A stretch of 64,000 nucleotides of DNA, taken from Brachybacterium tyrofermentans (GTDB lineage Bacteria > Actinomycetota > Actinomycetes > Actinomycetales > Dermabacteraceae). The position numbers were made by a program, and so were the translations under genes. Positions 35,548 through 49,899 of this stretch are shown in pieces. Every line of letters starts with the position of its first letter. The stretch's first letter is position 1. The notes beneath the pieces are model-generated. The model ran no database searches. It was not told the origin of the DNA and worked only from the letters and a program-made list of their open reading frames with translations. The stretch lies in assembly GCF_014897585.1 (NCBI RefSeq), contig NZ_JABUXW010000009.1:1-64000 (forward strand). Reading direction: 5' to 3'.

Positions 35548-37259
35548 TCACCACCCTGACCGACACCACCGCATCGGCCATCGACAAGACGATGATCGAG
35601 ATGCGGGAGACCTTCGGTGCGAACACCATCGGGCGTGTCCTCACGCTCATCATCATCGCGACCGGCGATATCGAGGAGCCCCTCGGCGCCGCCATCAGCG
35701 CGAGCCACGAGCACCCCGCCCGGGTCCTCGTGGTCCATGCCGACCCTGACGCCGAGACCTCCGGGCTGGATGCCGAGATCCGCGTGGGCCGTGACGCCGG
35801 CGCCGGCGAGATCGTCATCCTGCGCGCCCGCGGCGACATCATGGCGTCCCTGGACACGCTGGTCATGGCCCTCCTGCTGCCCGATGCCCCGATCGTCACC
35901 TGGTGGCCGGAGTCCGCTCCGTCCTCCCCCATCCATGACGTGCTGGGCTCCATGTCCCAGCGGCGCATCACCGACTCGGCGGCGTGCTCCGGGCCCATCG
36001 CGACCCTGAAGCGGCTCCGCCGCGGGTACTCCCACGGCGATTCGGACCTGGCCTGGTCGCGGCTGACCCGCTGGCGCGGGCTCGTCGCGAGCTCCTACGA
36101 GGTGCCGCCGGTCTCCGTGCCCACGAAGATCGAGGTCGCCGGCTCCGAGGAGAACCCCTCCGTCGTGCTCATGGCGGCCTGGCTCTCGCGCAGCCTCGGC
36201 GTCGACGCGCAGATCGTCGACCCCTCGCAGGATGCCCCCGACTACGCCGGGGTGCACGGCGTGCGGCTGACCCGCGAGGACGGCACGATCGACCTCACCC
36301 GAGTCAGCGACGAGGCCATCGTGCTCACGCTGCCGACCGATGATTCCGGTCAGCACGTGACGATGCCGCGACGCACCCTGAACGAGCTCCTCGCCGAGGA
36401 GCTGCGCCGGCTCGACCCCGACGAGGTCTACGGCGAGGTCCTCGCCACCGCCTTCAGCGGGATCGACGACATGGGCACGTACGCCAGCGGGAAGCCGGCA
36501 CCGACGGATTCGATCAGCGCCGATGCGGAGGCCGTCGCGGCGGACGCCGCAGAGGCCACCGCGGCGCAGCTCGCCACGGCCCTCAAGGCGCGCTCCTCCG
36601 CGCACCTCGTGGTCACCGGCGGCACCGTCGGCACGGCGACCGCGAAGGCACTCCCCGCCGCGCTCTCCGCCGCGGGTGTCGACGTCTCCCGCCTGCACAT
36701 CTGGTGGGGCGATGAGCGTTTCGTCGACCCCGACTCGAGCGACCGCAACGAGGTCGGAGTCCGCGACCCCCTGCTGGAGCCGCTCCAGGAGGCCGGACTG
36801 CCCGCGCGCAACATCCACGTCATGCCCTCGCCCGCCGACGGCATGTCCCTGGACGATGCCGCGGCCTGGTACGGGCAGCAGCTCGACCTCTCGGGCGGCG
36901 ACGAGCCCTTCCGCACCCGCGGCCGGGCGTTCTTCGACGTGCTCCTGCTGGGGGTCGGGCCCGACGGCCATATCGCCTCCCTGTTCCCGGAGCATTCGGA
37001 TCAGCGATCCGTCAGCGCGAGCGCCATCGCGGTGACGAACTCGCCGAAGCCGCCGCCGGAGCGGATCTCGCTCACCTGGCCGGTCCTGAACTCCGCCCGC
37101 CACGTGGCACTCCTGGTCGCCGGCGAGGAGAAGGCCGAAGCCGTGGCGGCGGCCCACGGGGAGATCAACCCGTGGCCCGTGCCGGCCTCCGCCGTGCGCG
37201 GCCTGGAGTCGACGACCTGGTTCCTCGACACCGCGGCGGCCTCCCGGCTGGATGACTGA
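35544..37259 (+). CDS. opcA-pgl: OpcA fused to 6-phosphogluconolactonase
   Basis: One uninterrupted 571-residue protein. Residues 1 to about 310 are OpcA, the actinobacterial factor needed for active glucose-6-phosphate dehydrogenase (APIVTWWPESAP and RRITDSAACSGP are typical). After an Ala/Asp/Glu-rich joint (SISADAEAVAADAAEATAAQ, about 325-345) follows 6-phosphogluconolactonase: LHIWWGDERFV, SDRNEVGVRDPLL and the catalytic LLGVGPDGHIASLFPEH with its His. Elsewhere these are two separate adjacent genes, opcA then pgl (devB). I find no stop, start or ribosome binding site at the junction. GTG 35544 overlaps the zwf stop and has GGAGG upstream. The fusion would tie the lactonase to the dehydrogenase complex. 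Confidence 0.93.
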   Translation: MITTLTDTTASAIDKTMIEMRETFGANTIGRVLTLIIIATGDIEEPLGAAISASHEHPARVLVVHADPDAETSGLDAEIRVGRDAGAGEIVILRARGDIMASLDTLVMALLLPDAPIVTWWPESAPSSPIHDVLGSMSQRRITDSAACSGPIATLKRLRRGYSHGDSDLAWSRLTRWRGLVASSYEVPPVSVPTKIEVAGSEENPSVVLMAAWLSRSLGVDAQIVDPSQDAPDYAGVHGVRLTREDGTIDLTRVSDEAIVLTLPTDDSGQHVTMPRRTLNELLAEELRRLDPDEVYGEVLATAFSGIDDMGTYASGKPAPTDSISADAEAVAADAAEATAAQLATALKARSSAHLVVTGGTVGTATAKALPAALSAAGVDVSRLHIWWGDERFVDPDSSDRNEVGVRDPLLEPLQEAGLPARNIHVMPSPADGMSLDDAAAWYGQQLDLSGGDEPFRTRGRAFFDVLLLGVGPDGHIASLFPEHSDQRSVSASAIAVTNSPKPPPERISLTWPVLNSARHVALLVAGEEKAEAVAAAHGEINPWPVPASAVRGLESTTWFLDTAAASRLDD

Positions 37260-37289
37260 CCCGCTGGACGCCTGACCCGCTGACAGCCC

Positions 37290-37330
37290 GGACCGGCCGC
37301 CGCAGATCCTCGATCTGCGGCGGCCGGTCC
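37290..37330 (+). terminator. Terminator of the tkt-tal-zwf-opcA/pgl run
   Basis: A perfect 19 bp stem (GGACCGGCCGCCGCAGATC and its complement) with loop CTC, 31 bases after the stop. No T-tract. Confidence 0.88.
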
Positions 37331-37556
37331 GTCGTCGCGGCGGTGGATATGTCCCGCTCTCCGCCACGATCTGGGAAGATCTGACCACGCTGGCCACCAC
37401 TCCCTCCCGAATCTCCGCCTCCCTGATCCAGGAGTGGCGGGCGCAACGAGATCACGCGGCGCGCCTGCACCACCCTGACGGCCACGGCCCGGACGGAGCG
37501 GAGCCGCCCTGCACCGGGCCCCACGACGTGCCGCGGGCAGCGAACGCCCCGGACAG
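37331..37556. other. Gene-free gap between two converging operons
   Basis: About 225 bases between the terminators of the plus-strand pentose-phosphate run and the minus-strand secG. Open frames here are short, without ribosome binding sites, and not family-like. I see no RNA structure beyond the flanking hairpins. Confidence 0.6.
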
Positions 37557-37596
37557 CACGACGGGCCGGTCACCTCACGGTGACCGGCCCGTCGTG
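37557..37596 (-). terminator. Terminator of the gap-pgk-tpiA-secG run
   Basis: A perfect 18 bp stem (CACGACGGGCCGGTCACC and its complement) with loop TCAC, 20 bases beyond the secG stop on the minus strand. Confidence 0.88.
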
Positions 37597-37616
37597 GGAG
37601 TGTCAGGGGTGAGCGC

Positions 37617-37865
37617 TCAGAGGAAGCGCTCCACCACGCCGAGGCCGACGCAGGCCGCGCCCCACAGCACGGCGACCGTCACGGTCAGCCGGTTGAGGTT
37701 CCGCTCGGCGACGCCGGAGGCGCTGGCCGAGGAGGAGACGCCGCCGCCGAACATGTCGGAGAGGCCGCCGCCGCGTCCCTTGTGCAGGAGCACGAACATG
37801 ATGGCGAGCAGGCTGAGAACAGCCAGCGAGATCTGAAGGATGAGCTTCAGGAGGGGCAGATCCAC
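37617..37865 (-). CDS. secG: Preprotein translocase subunit SecG
   Basis: 82-residue membrane subunit of the SecYEG channel. First helix LKLILQISLAVLSLLAIMFV, then the conserved LLHKGRGGGLSDMFGGG loop and a second helix near the C-terminus. GTG 37865 is preferred: it gives the usual SecG length and has GGAAGG eleven bases upstream. An in-frame GTG at 37916 would add 17 residues. Last gene after tpiA, as in most actinobacteria, but separated from it by a hairpin. Confidence 0.92.
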   Translation of the reverse strand: MDLPLLKLILQISLAVLSLLAIMFVLLHKGRGGGLSDMFGGGVSSSASASGVAERNLNRLTVTVAVLWGAACVGLGVVERFL

Positions 37866-37915
37866 GAGGGCGAGCACCTTCCACGAGGTCGGACGGACCG
37901 ATCCAGCATACGGCA

Positions 37916-37944
37916 CGGGCCGGACCCCGAGGAGGTCCGGCCCG
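37916..37944 (-). terminator. Hairpin between tpiA and secG
   Basis: An 11 bp perfect stem CGGGCCGGACC/GGTCCGGCCCG with a 7-base loop, between the tpiA stop (37987) and the secG start. It may reduce read-through from the glycolytic genes into secG. Confidence 0.65.
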
Positions 37945-37986
37945 CGTGGCGCGGCTCTCGCCGGGGCGGAGCCGCGCGATGGGCTC

Positions 37987-38760
37987 TCAGCCCTGGAAGC
38001 CCACGATCTTCGCGAACTCCTCGGCCTTGAGCGACGCGCCGCCGACGAGGGCGCCGTCGACGTCGGCCTTGCCCATCAGCTCGACGACGTTCGAGGACTT
38101 CACGCTGCCGCCGTACAGGACGCGCACGGCATCGGCGACGACGTCGCCGTGGAGCTCGCGCAGCGCCTCACGGATGGCGTGGCAGACCTCCTGCGCATCA
38201 TCCGCGCTGGCGACCTCGCCGGTGCCGATGGCCCAGACGGGCTCGTAGGCGATGACGACCTGCTTCGCCTGCTCGGCGTCCACGCCCTCCAGGCCGCCCG
38301 TGAGCTGGGCCAGGGTGTACGCGACGTGGTTGCCGGCCTTGCGCTCCTCGAGGGGCTCCCCGACGCACAGGATCGGGGTGAGGCCCGCCGCGAAGGCGGC
38401 CTTCACCTTCGCGCTCGTGACCTGCTCGTCCTCGCCGTGGTACTGGCGACGCTCCGAGTGCCCCACCGCGACATAGGTCGCGCCGAGCGCCGTCAGCATG
38501 GAGCCGGAGACCTCACCGGTGTAGGCACCGGACTCGAAGGCGGAGATGTCCTGGGCGCCGTAGGCGATCGGCAGCTTGCCGGCGTCGACGGCGACCTGGA
38601 CGGTGCGCAGGTCGACGAACGGGGGAAGCACGACTGCCTCGACCGCGTCGGTGTTGAAGCCCTTGAGCTGGTCGCCCAGCTCCTCGACCAGGGCGAGGCC
38701 CTGCTTCCAGTCGAGGTTCATCTTCCAGTTGCCCGCCATCAGCGGGGTACGGGTGCTCAC
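37987..38760 (-). CDS. tpiA: Triose-phosphate isomerase
   Basis: 257-residue TIM barrel interconverting glyceraldehyde 3-phosphate and dihydroxyacetone phosphate. K13 (AGNWKMN), the catalytic His in VGHSERR and the catalytic Glu in [11 protein letters not shown] are present, as is the phosphate loop [13 protein letters not shown] 38760 overlaps the pgk stop by four bases (GTGA), fixing the start and coupling translation with pgk. Confidence 0.97.
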   Translation of the reverse strand: MSTRTPLMAGNWKMNLDWKQGLALVEELGDQLKGFNTDAVEAVVLPPFVDLRTVQVAVDAGKLPIAYGAQDISAFESGAYTGEVSGSMLTALGATYVAVGHSERRQYHGEDEQVTSAKVKAAFAAGLTPILCVGEPLEERKAGNHVAYTLAQLTGGLEGVDAEQAKQVVIAYEPVWAIGTGEVASADDAQEVCHAIREALRELHGDVVADAVRVLYGGSVKSSNVVELMGKADVDGALVGGASLKAEEFAKIVGFQG

Positions 38761-39959
38761 TTGGTGCCCTCCTCGAGGATCGAAATGCCCGGCAGGTCCT
38801 TGCCCTCGATGAGTTCGAGGCTCGCTCCACCGCCGGTGGAGATGTGCGAGTACGCGGATTCATCGAATCCGAGGATGCGGACCGCGGCGGCGGAATCGCC
38901 ACCGCCGACCACGGTGTAGCCGTCGGCCGTGGCGAGCACCTCGGCGACGGACTTGGTGCCCTCGGCGAAGGCCTCGAACTCGAACACGCCCATGGGCCCG
39001 TTCCAGAACACGGTCGCGGCGTCGGAGACCTTCTCGGCGAACAGCTTCGCGGTCTCCGGGCCGATGTCCATGCCCTCCTGGTCGGCCGGGATCTCGGTGG
39101 CCTTGACCACGGTGGCCGGGGCGTCGGCGGAGAACTCGGGCGCGACGACGGTATCGACCGGCAGCACCAGCTCGACCCCGTTCTTCTCGGCCCGCTCCAT
39201 GTACTCACGGACCACGTCGAGCTTGCTCTCGTCCAGCAGGGACAGCCCGACCTCGTAGCCGAGCGCCTTCTGGAAGGTGTACGCCATGCCGCCGCCGATG
39301 AGGATGCGGTCCGCCTTGCCCAGCAGCGCGTCGATGACCCCGAGCTTGTCGGCGATCTTCGCGCCGCCGAGGATCACGACGAACGGACGCTCCGGTGAGT
39401 CGGTGACCTTGCGCAGCGACTCGACCTCGCGCACCACCAGCTCGCCGGCCGCCGAGGGCAGCAGCGAGGCGAGCTCGTAGACGGACGCCTGCTTGCGGTG
39501 CACGACGCCGAAGCCGTCGGAGACGAAGGCATCGCCGAGGGAGGCGAGGGCCTGGGCGAACACGTGGCGCTCACCGTCCTGCTTCGCCGTCTCCCCCGGG
39601 TTGAAGCGGAGGTTCTCGAGCACGGCGACCTGGCCGTCCTGCAGCGCGGCGACGACGCCACGGGCGGAATCGCCGATGGTGTCCGTCGCGAAGGCGACCT
39701 CCTGGCCCAGCAGCTCGCCGAGCCGACCCACGACGGGCTTGAGGGAGTACTTGTCCTCCGGGGCGCCCTTGGGGCGACCGAGGTGGGAGATGACCACGAC
39801 CCGGGCACCGGCCTCGACGAGGCGGGTGAGGGTGGGCAGAGCGGCGCGGATGCGGCCGTCGTCGGTGATCGTGGTGCCGTCCAGCGGGACGTTGAGATCG
39901 GCTCGGACGAGCACGCGCTTGCCGCGCAGCTCTCCGAGCGAATCGATGGTCTTCAGCAC
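38757..39959 (-). CDS. pgk: Phosphoglycerate kinase
   Basis: 400 residues; transfers phosphate from 1,3-bisphosphoglycerate to ADP. N-terminal substrate-binding motif [22 protein letters not shown], and nucleotide-side motifs [15 protein letters not shown] and [14 protein letters not shown] 39959 has AAGGA nine bases upstream. It follows gap after a hairpin-containing spacer and is coupled to tpiA. Confidence 0.97.
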   Translation of the reverse strand: MLKTIDSLGELRGKRVLVRADLNVPLDGTTITDDGRIRAALPTLTRLVEAGARVVVISHLGRPKGAPEDKYSLKPVVGRLGELLGQEVAFATDTIGDSARGVVAALQDGQVAVLENLRFNPGETAKQDGERHVFAQALASLGDAFVSDGFGVVHRKQASVYELASLLPSAAGELVVREVESLRKVTDSPERPFVVILGGAKIADKLGVIDALLGKADRILIGGGMAYTFQKALGYEVGLSLLDESKLDVVREYMERAEKNGVELVLPVDTVVAPEFSADAPATVVKATEIPADQEGMDIGPETAKLFAEKVSDAATVFWNGPMGVFEFEAFAEGTKSVAEVLATADGYTVVGGGDSAAAVRILGFDESAYSHISTGGGASLELIEGKDLPGISILEEGTK

Positions 39960-40022
39960 GATAGGTGTTCCTTCGGTTCGAGGCCGGGCGGCGCCGGGGC
40001 GCCGCGACGGCCGTGGGACGAG

Positions 40023-40071
40023 CGGAGCCCGCCGGAGGCCGACCCCTCGGGGTGGCGACCGGCGGGCTCCG
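40023..40071 (-). terminator. Hairpin between gap and pgk
   Basis: A perfect 13 bp stem CGGAGCCCGCCGG/CCGGCGGGCTCCG encloses a smaller ACCCC/GGGGT stem. It lies between the gap stop and the pgk start, so it is an internal attenuator or a 3'-end stabiliser that would let gap mRNA exceed pgk mRNA. Confidence 0.7.
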
Positions 40072-40116
40072 GAGATGTCCTGGTCGTCCGGGGACGACAC
40101 GGGTTTCAGAGGGAAG

Positions 40117-41223
<1,107 letters not shown>

Positions 41224-41269
41224 CTATCAATGTCACAGAGTGCTTCTGCAGGACGTTCATCCCCCGGGA

Positions 41270-42268
41270 TCAGGAGACGGGATCGGGAGAGGGCGGCAGC
41301 TGTTCCTCGTTGACGCCGTCCTCGGTGCCCGGCATACCCAGATCGTCGGCCTTCTTGTCCGCCATGGCGAGCAGCCGACGGATCCTCCCGGCGACCGCAT
41401 CCTTCGTGAGCTGCGGGTCCGCGAGGCGCCCGAGCTCCTCGAGGCTGGCCTGGCGGTGCTCCAGGCGCAGCTGTCCGGCGGCCTGCAGGTGCTCGGGCAC
41501 GTCGTCCCCGAGGATCTCCAGCGCGCGCTGGACGCGCTGCCCGGCGGCCACGGCGGCCCGCGCGCTGCGTCGGAGGTTCGCGTCGTCGAAGTTCGCCAGC
41601 CGGTGCGCGGTCGCCTTCACCTCGCGCTTGGTACGGCGGTCCTCCCACGTGACGACGGTCTGGTGGGCGCCCATCCGGGTCAGGAGCGTCGAGATCGCGT
41701 CGCCGTCGCGCAGCACCACCCGATCCGCACCCCGGGCCTCACGGGCCTTGGAGGCCACTCCGAGGCGGCGGGCGGCGCCGACCATGGCGAGGGCGACCTC
41801 CGGCCCCGGGCAGGACAGTTCGAGGGCCGAGGACCTGCCGGGCTCGGTGAGGGTGCCCCGGGCGAGGAAGGCCCCGCGCCAGGCGGCCTCGGCATCGACC
41901 GCGGCGCCGCCGACCACGAAAGGGGGCATGCCGCGCACGGGCCGGCCCCGGGCGTCGAGCAGTCCGGTCTGCCGGGCGAGCATGCCGCCCTCCCTGTCCA
42001 CCCGCACGATGTAGCGCGTGGTGCGACGGATCCCCGACGGGGCGAGCACCGCGAGATCGGCCCGATGGCCGTACATGTCGCCGATGATCGCGTGCAGCCG
42101 GCGGGCGACGGCCGCGGAGTCCAGCTCCGCCTCGACCACGACCCGCCCGGCGACCAGGTGCAGACCGCCGGCGAAGCGCAGCATCGCCGCGGCCTCCGCC
42201 TTGCGGGCGGAGGGCCGTGTCACCTCGAGGTGGCTCAGCTCCTCCTTGGCATCACCCGTCAGTGCCAT
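41270..42268 (-). CDS. whiA: Sporulation/cell-division regulator WhiA
   Basis: 332 residues. N-terminal LAGLIDADG-homing-endonuclease-like domain without nuclease activity ([24 protein letters not shown]) and a C-terminal HTH ([20 protein letters not shown]). DNA-binding protein controlling division and, in filamentous relatives, sporulation genes. ATG 42268 has GAGGAGGACC upstream and lies inside the end of yvcK (17-base overlap), so the two are co-expressed. Position between yvcK and gap is canonical. Confidence 0.95.
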   Translation of the reverse strand: MALTGDAKEELSHLEVTRPSARKAEAAAMLRFAGGLHLVAGRVVVEAELDSAAVARRLHAIIGDMYGHRADLAVLAPSGIRRTTRYIVRVDREGGMLARQTGLLDARGRPVRGMPPFVVGGAAVDAEAAWRGAFLARGTLTEPGRSSALELSCPGPEVALAMVGAARRLGVASKAREARGADRVVLRDGDAISTLLTRMGAHQTVVTWEDRRTKREVKATAHRLANFDDANLRRSARAAVAAGQRVQRALEILGDDVPEHLQAAGQLRLEHRQASLEELGRLADPQLTKDAVAGRIRRLLAMADKKADDLGMPGTEDGVNEEQLPPSPDPVS

Positions 42269-43391
42269 GCGGGTCCTCCTCGTTCGATGGTGCGTCCGCC
42301 GTCGATGCACTGTACGGGGTGGCCCTGGCAGCGTCGCCCCGCGTGCTCGGATTCGACTCGACATCACCGTAGGCGTCGTCGAAGAGATCACGATAGGCGG
42401 CGGCCAGGCGCACCGGGTCGTGGTGGGGCTGGCCGTCCCCGACGCTCACCTGGCGCAGCAGCGTGCGGATCCCGCGCGCCTCGGCGGCCTCGGAGAGCTC
42501 GAGCGCATCGTCGAGGGTCGTGGGGTCGGCCAGCAGGGCGTCGAAACGGCAGTCCCCCGCCTGCTCGAGCAGCACCTCCAGCATGTCCAGGCTCGTCATC
42601 CCCTCGGCCTCCTGCGAGCCGACGGACAGATTCGTGGTGATGCAGCGACGGGCGGGACTGGTGCGGATCGCCTCGGCGATCTCCGGGATCATCAGGTGCG
42701 GCAGCACCGAGGTGTACCAGGAGCCCGGTCCCACGATGATCCAGTCGGCACGCCCGATCGCCTCGAGCACCGCCTCGGGCACGCGGGGCCGCGGCGGGTC
42801 CAGCCGCACCTGCTCCACCCGTCCTTCGGCGGTCGCGACCTGCCACTGCCCGGCGACGGTGCGCAGCTCACCGTCGCCGCCGCGCACGTCGGCCTCGATG
42901 TCGAGGGGCTCGAGCGCCATCGGGAGCACGCGTCCGCGTGCCCCGAGCAGCTCGGCCATCTGATCCAGGCCCTCGATCGGGTCGCCGAGGATCTGCCACA
43001 GGGAGACGATCAGGAGATTGCCCAGCGCGTGCCCGTCGAGCTCGCCGTCGGTCTCGAAGCGATGCTGGATCACGTCGCCCCAGATGGATCCCCAGTCGGA
43101 GTCCTCGCACAGCGCGGCCAGCGCCATCCGCAGGTCGCCCGGCGGCAGCACGGGCATCTCGGTGCGGATCCTGCCGGAGGAGCCGCCGTTGTCCGCCACG
43201 GTGACCACGGCGGTGATGTCGTCGGCCAGAAGGCGCAGCGCACGCAGGTTCGCGGCGAGCCCGTGGCCGCCGCCCAGGGCGACCACGCGCAGGGGACGCT
43301 GCGGGTCGCCGCGGCGGCCGCGGCGGGCGCTGGCGGACCGGTCGGCGGTGCGCAGACGATGACCGCCGGAGCGGGAGGCGATGGTGCTCAT
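42252..43391 (-). CDS. yvcK: YvcK/CofD-family protein (UDP-sugar-binding, cell-wall metabolism)
   Basis: 379 residues. CofD-like Rossmann fold with [20 protein letters not shown] near residue 35, [14 protein letters not shown] and [12 protein letters not shown]. Homologues bind UDP-GlcNAc and are needed for cell-wall precursor flow under gluconeogenic growth. A basic 30-residue leader precedes the domain. ATG 43391 overlaps the rapZ stop (ATGA), and the end overlaps whiA. Canonical rapZ-yvcK-whiA cluster. Confidence 0.95.
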   Translation of the reverse strand: MSTIASRSGGHRLRTADRSASARRGRRGDPQRPLRVVALGGGHGLAANLRALRLLADDITAVVTVADNGGSSGRIRTEMPVLPPGDLRMALAALCEDSDWGSIWGDVIQHRFETDGELDGHALGNLLIVSLWQILGDPIEGLDQMAELLGARGRVLPMALEPLDIEADVRGGDGELRTVAGQWQVATAEGRVEQVRLDPPRPRVPEAVLEAIGRADWIIVGPGSWYTSVLPHLMIPEIAEAIRTSPARRCITTNLSVGSQEAEGMTSLDMLEVLLEQAGDCRFDALLADPTTLDDALELSEAAEARGIRTLLRQVSVGDGQPHHDPVRLAAAYRDLFDDAYGDVESNPSTRGDAARATPYSASTADAPSNEEDPHGTDG

Positions 43392-44284
43392 TCGCGCCCC
43401 AGATCGCGGTGACGGATCCGGACGGCATGACCGGCGCTGCGGAGCCGGTCACCGATCCGCTCGGCGACCGCGACGGAGCGGTGCTTGCCCCCGGTGCAGC
43501 CGATGGCCAGGGTGGTGAAGTGCTTGTTCTCGGCGCTGTAGCCGCGCAGCACGGGCGTGATCATCTCGAGGTACCTGTCCACGAACTCGGCGGCGTTGGC
43601 GTCGCCGAGCACGAAGTCGGCGACCTCCTGATCGGTGCCGCGCTTGGGCTTCAGCTCGGGCACCCAGTACGGGTTGGGGATGAAGCGCACGTCGCTGACG
43701 TGATCGGCCTCGAGCGGGATCCCGTACTTGAACCCGAAGGACAGCATCGTCACGGTGAGCTGCTGCTCCTCGCTGGTCCCGAAGACGGTGCGCATCTTCA
43801 TCGTCAGCTGGTGCACGTTCAGCGGGGAGGTGTCGATGACCAGATCGGCCATCGCCCGGTAGGGCGCGAGCATCTCGCGTTCGCGGCGGATCCCCTCGAG
43901 CACGCCCTCCTCGCCCTGCAGCGGATGGGGGCGACGCACGGAGTCGAAGCGCCGCACGAGGGTGGACTCGTCGGCCGTGAGGAACAGCAGGCGCAGGCGG
44001 AGGTCGGCGCGACGCAGCTCGGCGACCACATCGGCGAGCTCGGAGAAGAACGGGCCGGAGCGGGGATCGACGACGACGGCGAAGCGGTTCTCCCGGCCCA
44101 CGGCCGAGGCGCGCAGCTCGTAGAGGGTGCCGATCAGCTGCGGGGCGATGTTGTAGACCACGTACCAGCCCATGTCCTCGAGGGCATGGGCGGCCGTCTC
44201 ACGGCCGGCACCCGCGAGACCGGTGATGATCACGACGTCTCCCGTCGTGTCGGAGCGAGGGGCCAGCGAGGACTCGTCGTGCAC
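43388..44284 (-). CDS. rapZ: RapZ-family nucleotide-binding protein
   Basis: 298 residues. Walker A-like GLAGAGRETAAHALEDMGW near residue 22; the family more often has Ser where Ala stands in the GLSGAGRS box. Walker B-like region VVDPRSGPFFSEL; C-terminal domain with SFGFKYGIP and IGCTGGKHRSVAVAE, the conserved RapZ end. Known roles are UDP-GlcNAc sensing and control of RNA or enzyme partners; in actinobacteria the exact role is less clear. GTG 44284 has GAAGGAGCG upstream. Confidence 0.94.
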   Translation of the reverse strand: MHDESSLAPRSDTTGDVVIITGLAGAGRETAAHALEDMGWYVVYNIAPQLIGTLYELRASAVGRENRFAVVVDPRSGPFFSELADVVAELRRADLRLRLLFLTADESTLVRRFDSVRRPHPLQGEEGVLEGIRREREMLAPYRAMADLVIDTSPLNVHQLTMKMRTVFGTSEEQQLTVTMLSFGFKYGIPLEADHVSDVRFIPNPYWVPELKPKRGTDQEVADFVLGDANAAEFVDRYLEMITPVLRGYSAENKHFTTLAIGCTGGKHRSVAVAERIGDRLRSAGHAVRIRHRDLGRE

Positions 44285-44325
44285 GAGGCGCTCCTTCCAG
44301 GATCACGGCGACGCGGACGGGCGGG

Positions 44326-46266
44326 TCAGCGGTCGAGGATCTCGCCCGTGGCCATGTCGACCGCGACGTCGAGCGGTTCATCGCCCTGTGGAGAATCCGT
44401 CGCGGCGTCCGTGTCGGTCGCCTGCTCGGATCGTAGCGCGACCATGATCTGCGCGGCCAACGCGGGCCCGACCCCGTCGACCTCCTGCAGCTCCTCCTCG
44501 CCCGCCTCGCGGATCGCGGAGACGGTCACGAATCGGTCGAGCAGGGCGCGCCGACGGGCCGGGCCGAGCCCGGGGATGCCGTCCAGGGCGCTGGACTGCA
44601 TCGCCCGGCCCCGCTTGGAGCGGTGGTAGGTGATCGCGAAGCGGTGCGCCTCGTCCCGCAGCCGCTGCACGAGGAAGAGCGCCTCGCTGGTGCGCGGCAG
44701 GATCACCGGGTACTCGTCGCCGGGGAGCCAGATCTCCTCCAGACGCTTCGCGATGCCGGCCAGGGCGATATCGGTGACCCCGAGGTCGTCGAAGGCTCGC
44801 TGCGCGGCCGCCACCTGCGGCGCGCCGCCGTCGACGAGGATCAGGGAGGGCGGGTACGCGAAGCGGCGCGACTCCTCCTCCGTCTTCTCCGGCGGATCCA
44901 GGTGGTGCTTCAGGCGGCGGGAGATGACGTCGTACATCGACGCCGTGTCGTCACGAGCCGCCTCGCCGCTGACCGAGTACCGCCGGTACTCGCTCTTCTT
45001 GGGCAGGCCGTCCTCGAAGACGACCTGCGAGCCGACGACGTTGGTCCCGTGGGAGTGGGAGATGTCGTAGCACTCGATGCGCAGGGGCGGCTCCGCGAGA
45101 TCGAGTGCCTGACCGAGGTCCTCGAGGGCCTTGGTGCGCGCGGTGATGTCACCGGTGCGCTTGAGCCGGTGGAGCCGCAGCGCGTCGACCGCGTTGTCGG
45201 TGACGGTGGCCAGCAGGTCCTTCTTCTCGCCTCGCTGCGGGATGCGCAGGTCCACCTGCTTCCCGATCAGTGCGAGCACCTGCTCGCGGTTGGTGGGCTG
45301 GACGGGGACCAGCACCTCCCGGGGTGCGGCGCCTTCGGTGTACAGCGTGGTCAGGGCGCGCTCGACGAGGTCCGGGGCGCTGGAGTCGTCGAGGATCTCC
45401 GCGGTCCAGCCGCGCTGACCGCGGATCCGGCCTCCGCGCACGTGGAATACCTGCACCGACGCCTCGAGCTCGTCCTGCGCGAGGCCGATGAGATCCGCGT
45501 CGGTGGCGTCGGAGAGCACCACGGAGTTCTTCTCCATGACCTTGTCCAGCGCCGCGAGATCATCACGCAGCCCGGCGGCGGTCTCGTAGTCCATGGCCGC
45601 GGCCGCATCGCGCATCTGCTTCTCGATGCGCCGGGTGTAGGTCGCGGTGTTCCCGGCCATGAAGTCGGCGAACTGCTCGGCGAGGCGGCGATGCTCCTCC
45701 TGCGAGATGTCACCGACGCACGGCGCGGCGCACTTGCCGATGAACCCCAGCAGGCAGGGCCGGCCGGAGCGCTCCGCGCGCCGGTACACGCCGGCGGTGC
45801 AGGAACGGATCGGGAACACCCGCAGCATCAGATCGAGCGTCTCGCGGATGGCACCGACCTGCGGGTAGGGCCCGAAGGTGCGATCCCCCTTGGTGCGCGG
45901 ACGACGGGTGATGTGCACCCGCGGCACCTTCTCCCCCATCGTGAGGGCGAGGTAGGGGTAGGACTTGTCGTCGCGGAACTTGACGTTGAACCGCGGGTCG
46001 AACTCCTTGATCCAGGTGTACTCGAGGGTGAGCGCCTCGACCTCGGTGCCCACGACGGTCCATTCCACGCTCGCCGCGGTGGTGACCATGCGCCGGGTGC
46101 GCTCGTGGAGCACCGAGAGGTCCTGGAAGTAGTTCGAGAGCCGCTGGCGGAGGTTCTTCGCCTTGCCGACGTAGATGACGCGACCGTGCTCGTCCCGGAA
46201 GCGGTACACCCCCGGGCGGACGGGGATGGTGCCGCGTTCGGGACGATAGGTCGACGGATCAGCCAT
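44326..46266 (-). CDS. uvrC: Excinuclease ABC subunit C
   Basis: 646 residues. Makes both incisions around a lesion loaded by UvrB. GIY-YIG domain at the start ([24 protein letters not shown]) for the 3' cut; a Cys cluster ([13 protein letters not shown]) typical of FeS-binding UvrC; a UVR UvrB-binding motif; the RNase H-like domain ([22 protein letters not shown]) for the 5' cut; and C-terminal helix-hairpin-helix motifs ([16 protein letters not shown]). Starts nine bases after uvrA, so it probably shares the LexA-controlled uvrA promoter. Confidence 0.97.
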   Translation of the reverse strand: MADPSTYRPERGTIPVRPGVYRFRDEHGRVIYVGKAKNLRQRLSNYFQDLSVLHERTRRMVTTAASVEWTVVGTEVEALTLEYTWIKEFDPRFNVKFRDDKSYPYLALTMGEKVPRVHITRRPRTKGDRTFGPYPQVGAIRETLDLMLRVFPIRSCTAGVYRRAERSGRPCLLGFIGKCAAPCVGDISQEEHRRLAEQFADFMAGNTATYTRRIEKQMRDAAAAMDYETAAGLRDDLAALDKVMEKNSVVLSDATDADLIGLAQDELEASVQVFHVRGGRIRGQRGWTAEILDDSSAPDLVERALTTLYTEGAAPREVLVPVQPTNREQVLALIGKQVDLRIPQRGEKKDLLATVTDNAVDALRLHRLKRTGDITARTKALEDLGQALDLAEPPLRIECYDISHSHGTNVVGSQVVFEDGLPKKSEYRRYSVSGEAARDDTASMYDVISRRLKHHLDPPEKTEEESRRFAYPPSLILVDGGAPQVAAAQRAFDDLGVTDIALAGIAKRLEEIWLPGDEYPVILPRTSEALFLVQRLRDEAHRFAITYHRSKRGRAMQSSALDGIPGLGPARRRALLDRFVTVSAIREAGEEELQEVDGVGPALAAQIMVALRSEQATDTDAATDSPQGDEPLDVAVDMATGEILDR

Positions 46267-46275
46267 GGCTCGTGC

Positions 46276-49137
<2,862 letters not shown>

Positions 49138-49143
49138 CAGGTC

Positions 49144-49203
49144 ATCCTACGAGCGGGACACGACGTTCGAACAGCTGTTCGCCGGAGACGAACGCGACAT
49201 ACT
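49144..49203. promoter_or_regulatory. Shared SOS (LexA) operator and divergent promoters
   Basis: CGAACAGCTGTTCG at 49168-49181 is a perfect 14-base palindrome matching the actinobacterial/Gram-positive LexA box (CGAAC-N4-GTTCG). On the minus strand TAGGAT (49144-49149) is six bases before the uvrA GTG. On the plus strand CATACT (49198-49203) is six bases before the MBL-hydrolase ATG. The box overlaps the expected -35 region of both promoters, so LexA would repress both until DNA damage. Confidence 0.85.
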
Positions 49204-49209
49204 GGGGTC

Positions 49210-49899
49210 ATGGAGACGAACGAATACACCGGACACGTCGAACCCCATGGTGAGAGCGCCGTGCGCACCCTGAAGGGCCTGCAGATCCGCAAGGCGTCGG
49301 TGGGTCCGATGGACAACAACGCCTATCTGCTGACCTGTCGGTCGACGGGGGCGCAGCTCCTGATCGACGCGGCGGCGGAGCCCGACCGCCTGCGGCGCCT
49401 GGTCGCCGAGGGCGCGGAGCACAACTGGCTCGACCTCATCGTCACCACCCACAGCCATCACGACCACGTGGGTGCGCTCGAGGAGATGGCCGCCGCCACC
49501 GGGGCCCGCACCGCCGCGGGGACGGAGGACGCGAAGGAGATCGTCGCGAAGATCGACCTCCCTCTCGAGCACGGCCAGGTGCTCGAATTCGGGGATCAGT
49601 CGGTGCGGATCATCGCCCTGCGCGGCCACACCCCGGGCTCGGTCGCCGTGCTGTGGAGCGGGGTCGACGACGCCGGCGACGCCAGCCACCATCTCTTCAC
49701 CGGCGACTCCCTCTTCCCCGGAGGGGTGGGCAACACGGACCAGGATCCGCAGCGCTTCGCCCAGCTGCTCGACGACGTCGAGCAGCGGCTCTTCGCCGAG
49801 CTGCCGGATTCGACCTGGGTGTACCCCGGCCATGGCGACGACACCACGCTCGGCCAGCAGCGTCCCGCGCTCCCCCAGTGGCGCGAGCGGGGCTGGTGA
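49210..49899 (+). CDS. Metallo-beta-lactamase-fold hydrolase
   Basis: 229 residues. The metal site reads [12 protein letters not shown] (H-x-H-x-D-H), with further ligand His in LRGHTPGS, Asp in [10 protein letters not shown] and His in VYPGHGDDT. This is the glyoxalase II-like branch, which hydrolyses thioesters or related bonds; the substrate here is not evident. The ATG at 49210 has CATACT six bases upstream and no Shine-Dalgarno, so it is probably leaderless. Its promoter overlaps the LexA box and its stop overlaps the polymerase start (GTGA). It therefore belongs to a damage-inducible operon with a DNA polymerase. Confidence 0.93.
   Translation: METNEYTGHVEPHGESAVRTLKGLQIRKASVGPMDNNAYLLTCRSTGAQLLIDAAAEPDRLRRLVAEGAEHNWLDLIVTTHSHHDHVGALEEMAAATGARTAAGTEDAKEIVAKIDLPLEHGQVLEFGDQSVRIIALRGHTPGSVAVLWSGVDDAGDASHHLFTGDSLFPGGVGNTDQDPQRFAQLLDDVEQRLFAELPDSTWVYPGHGDDTTLGQQRPALPQWRERGW

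Noticed and set aside
37331..37556. A small gene (for example rbpA, often near secG)
   Set aside because: No frame here resembles RbpA or carries a ribosome binding site; the region lies between two terminators.
49210..49899. Antibiotic-resistance beta-lactamase
   Set aside because: The protein has no signal peptide, belongs to the glyoxalase II-like branch, and sits in a LexA-controlled operon with a polymerase.
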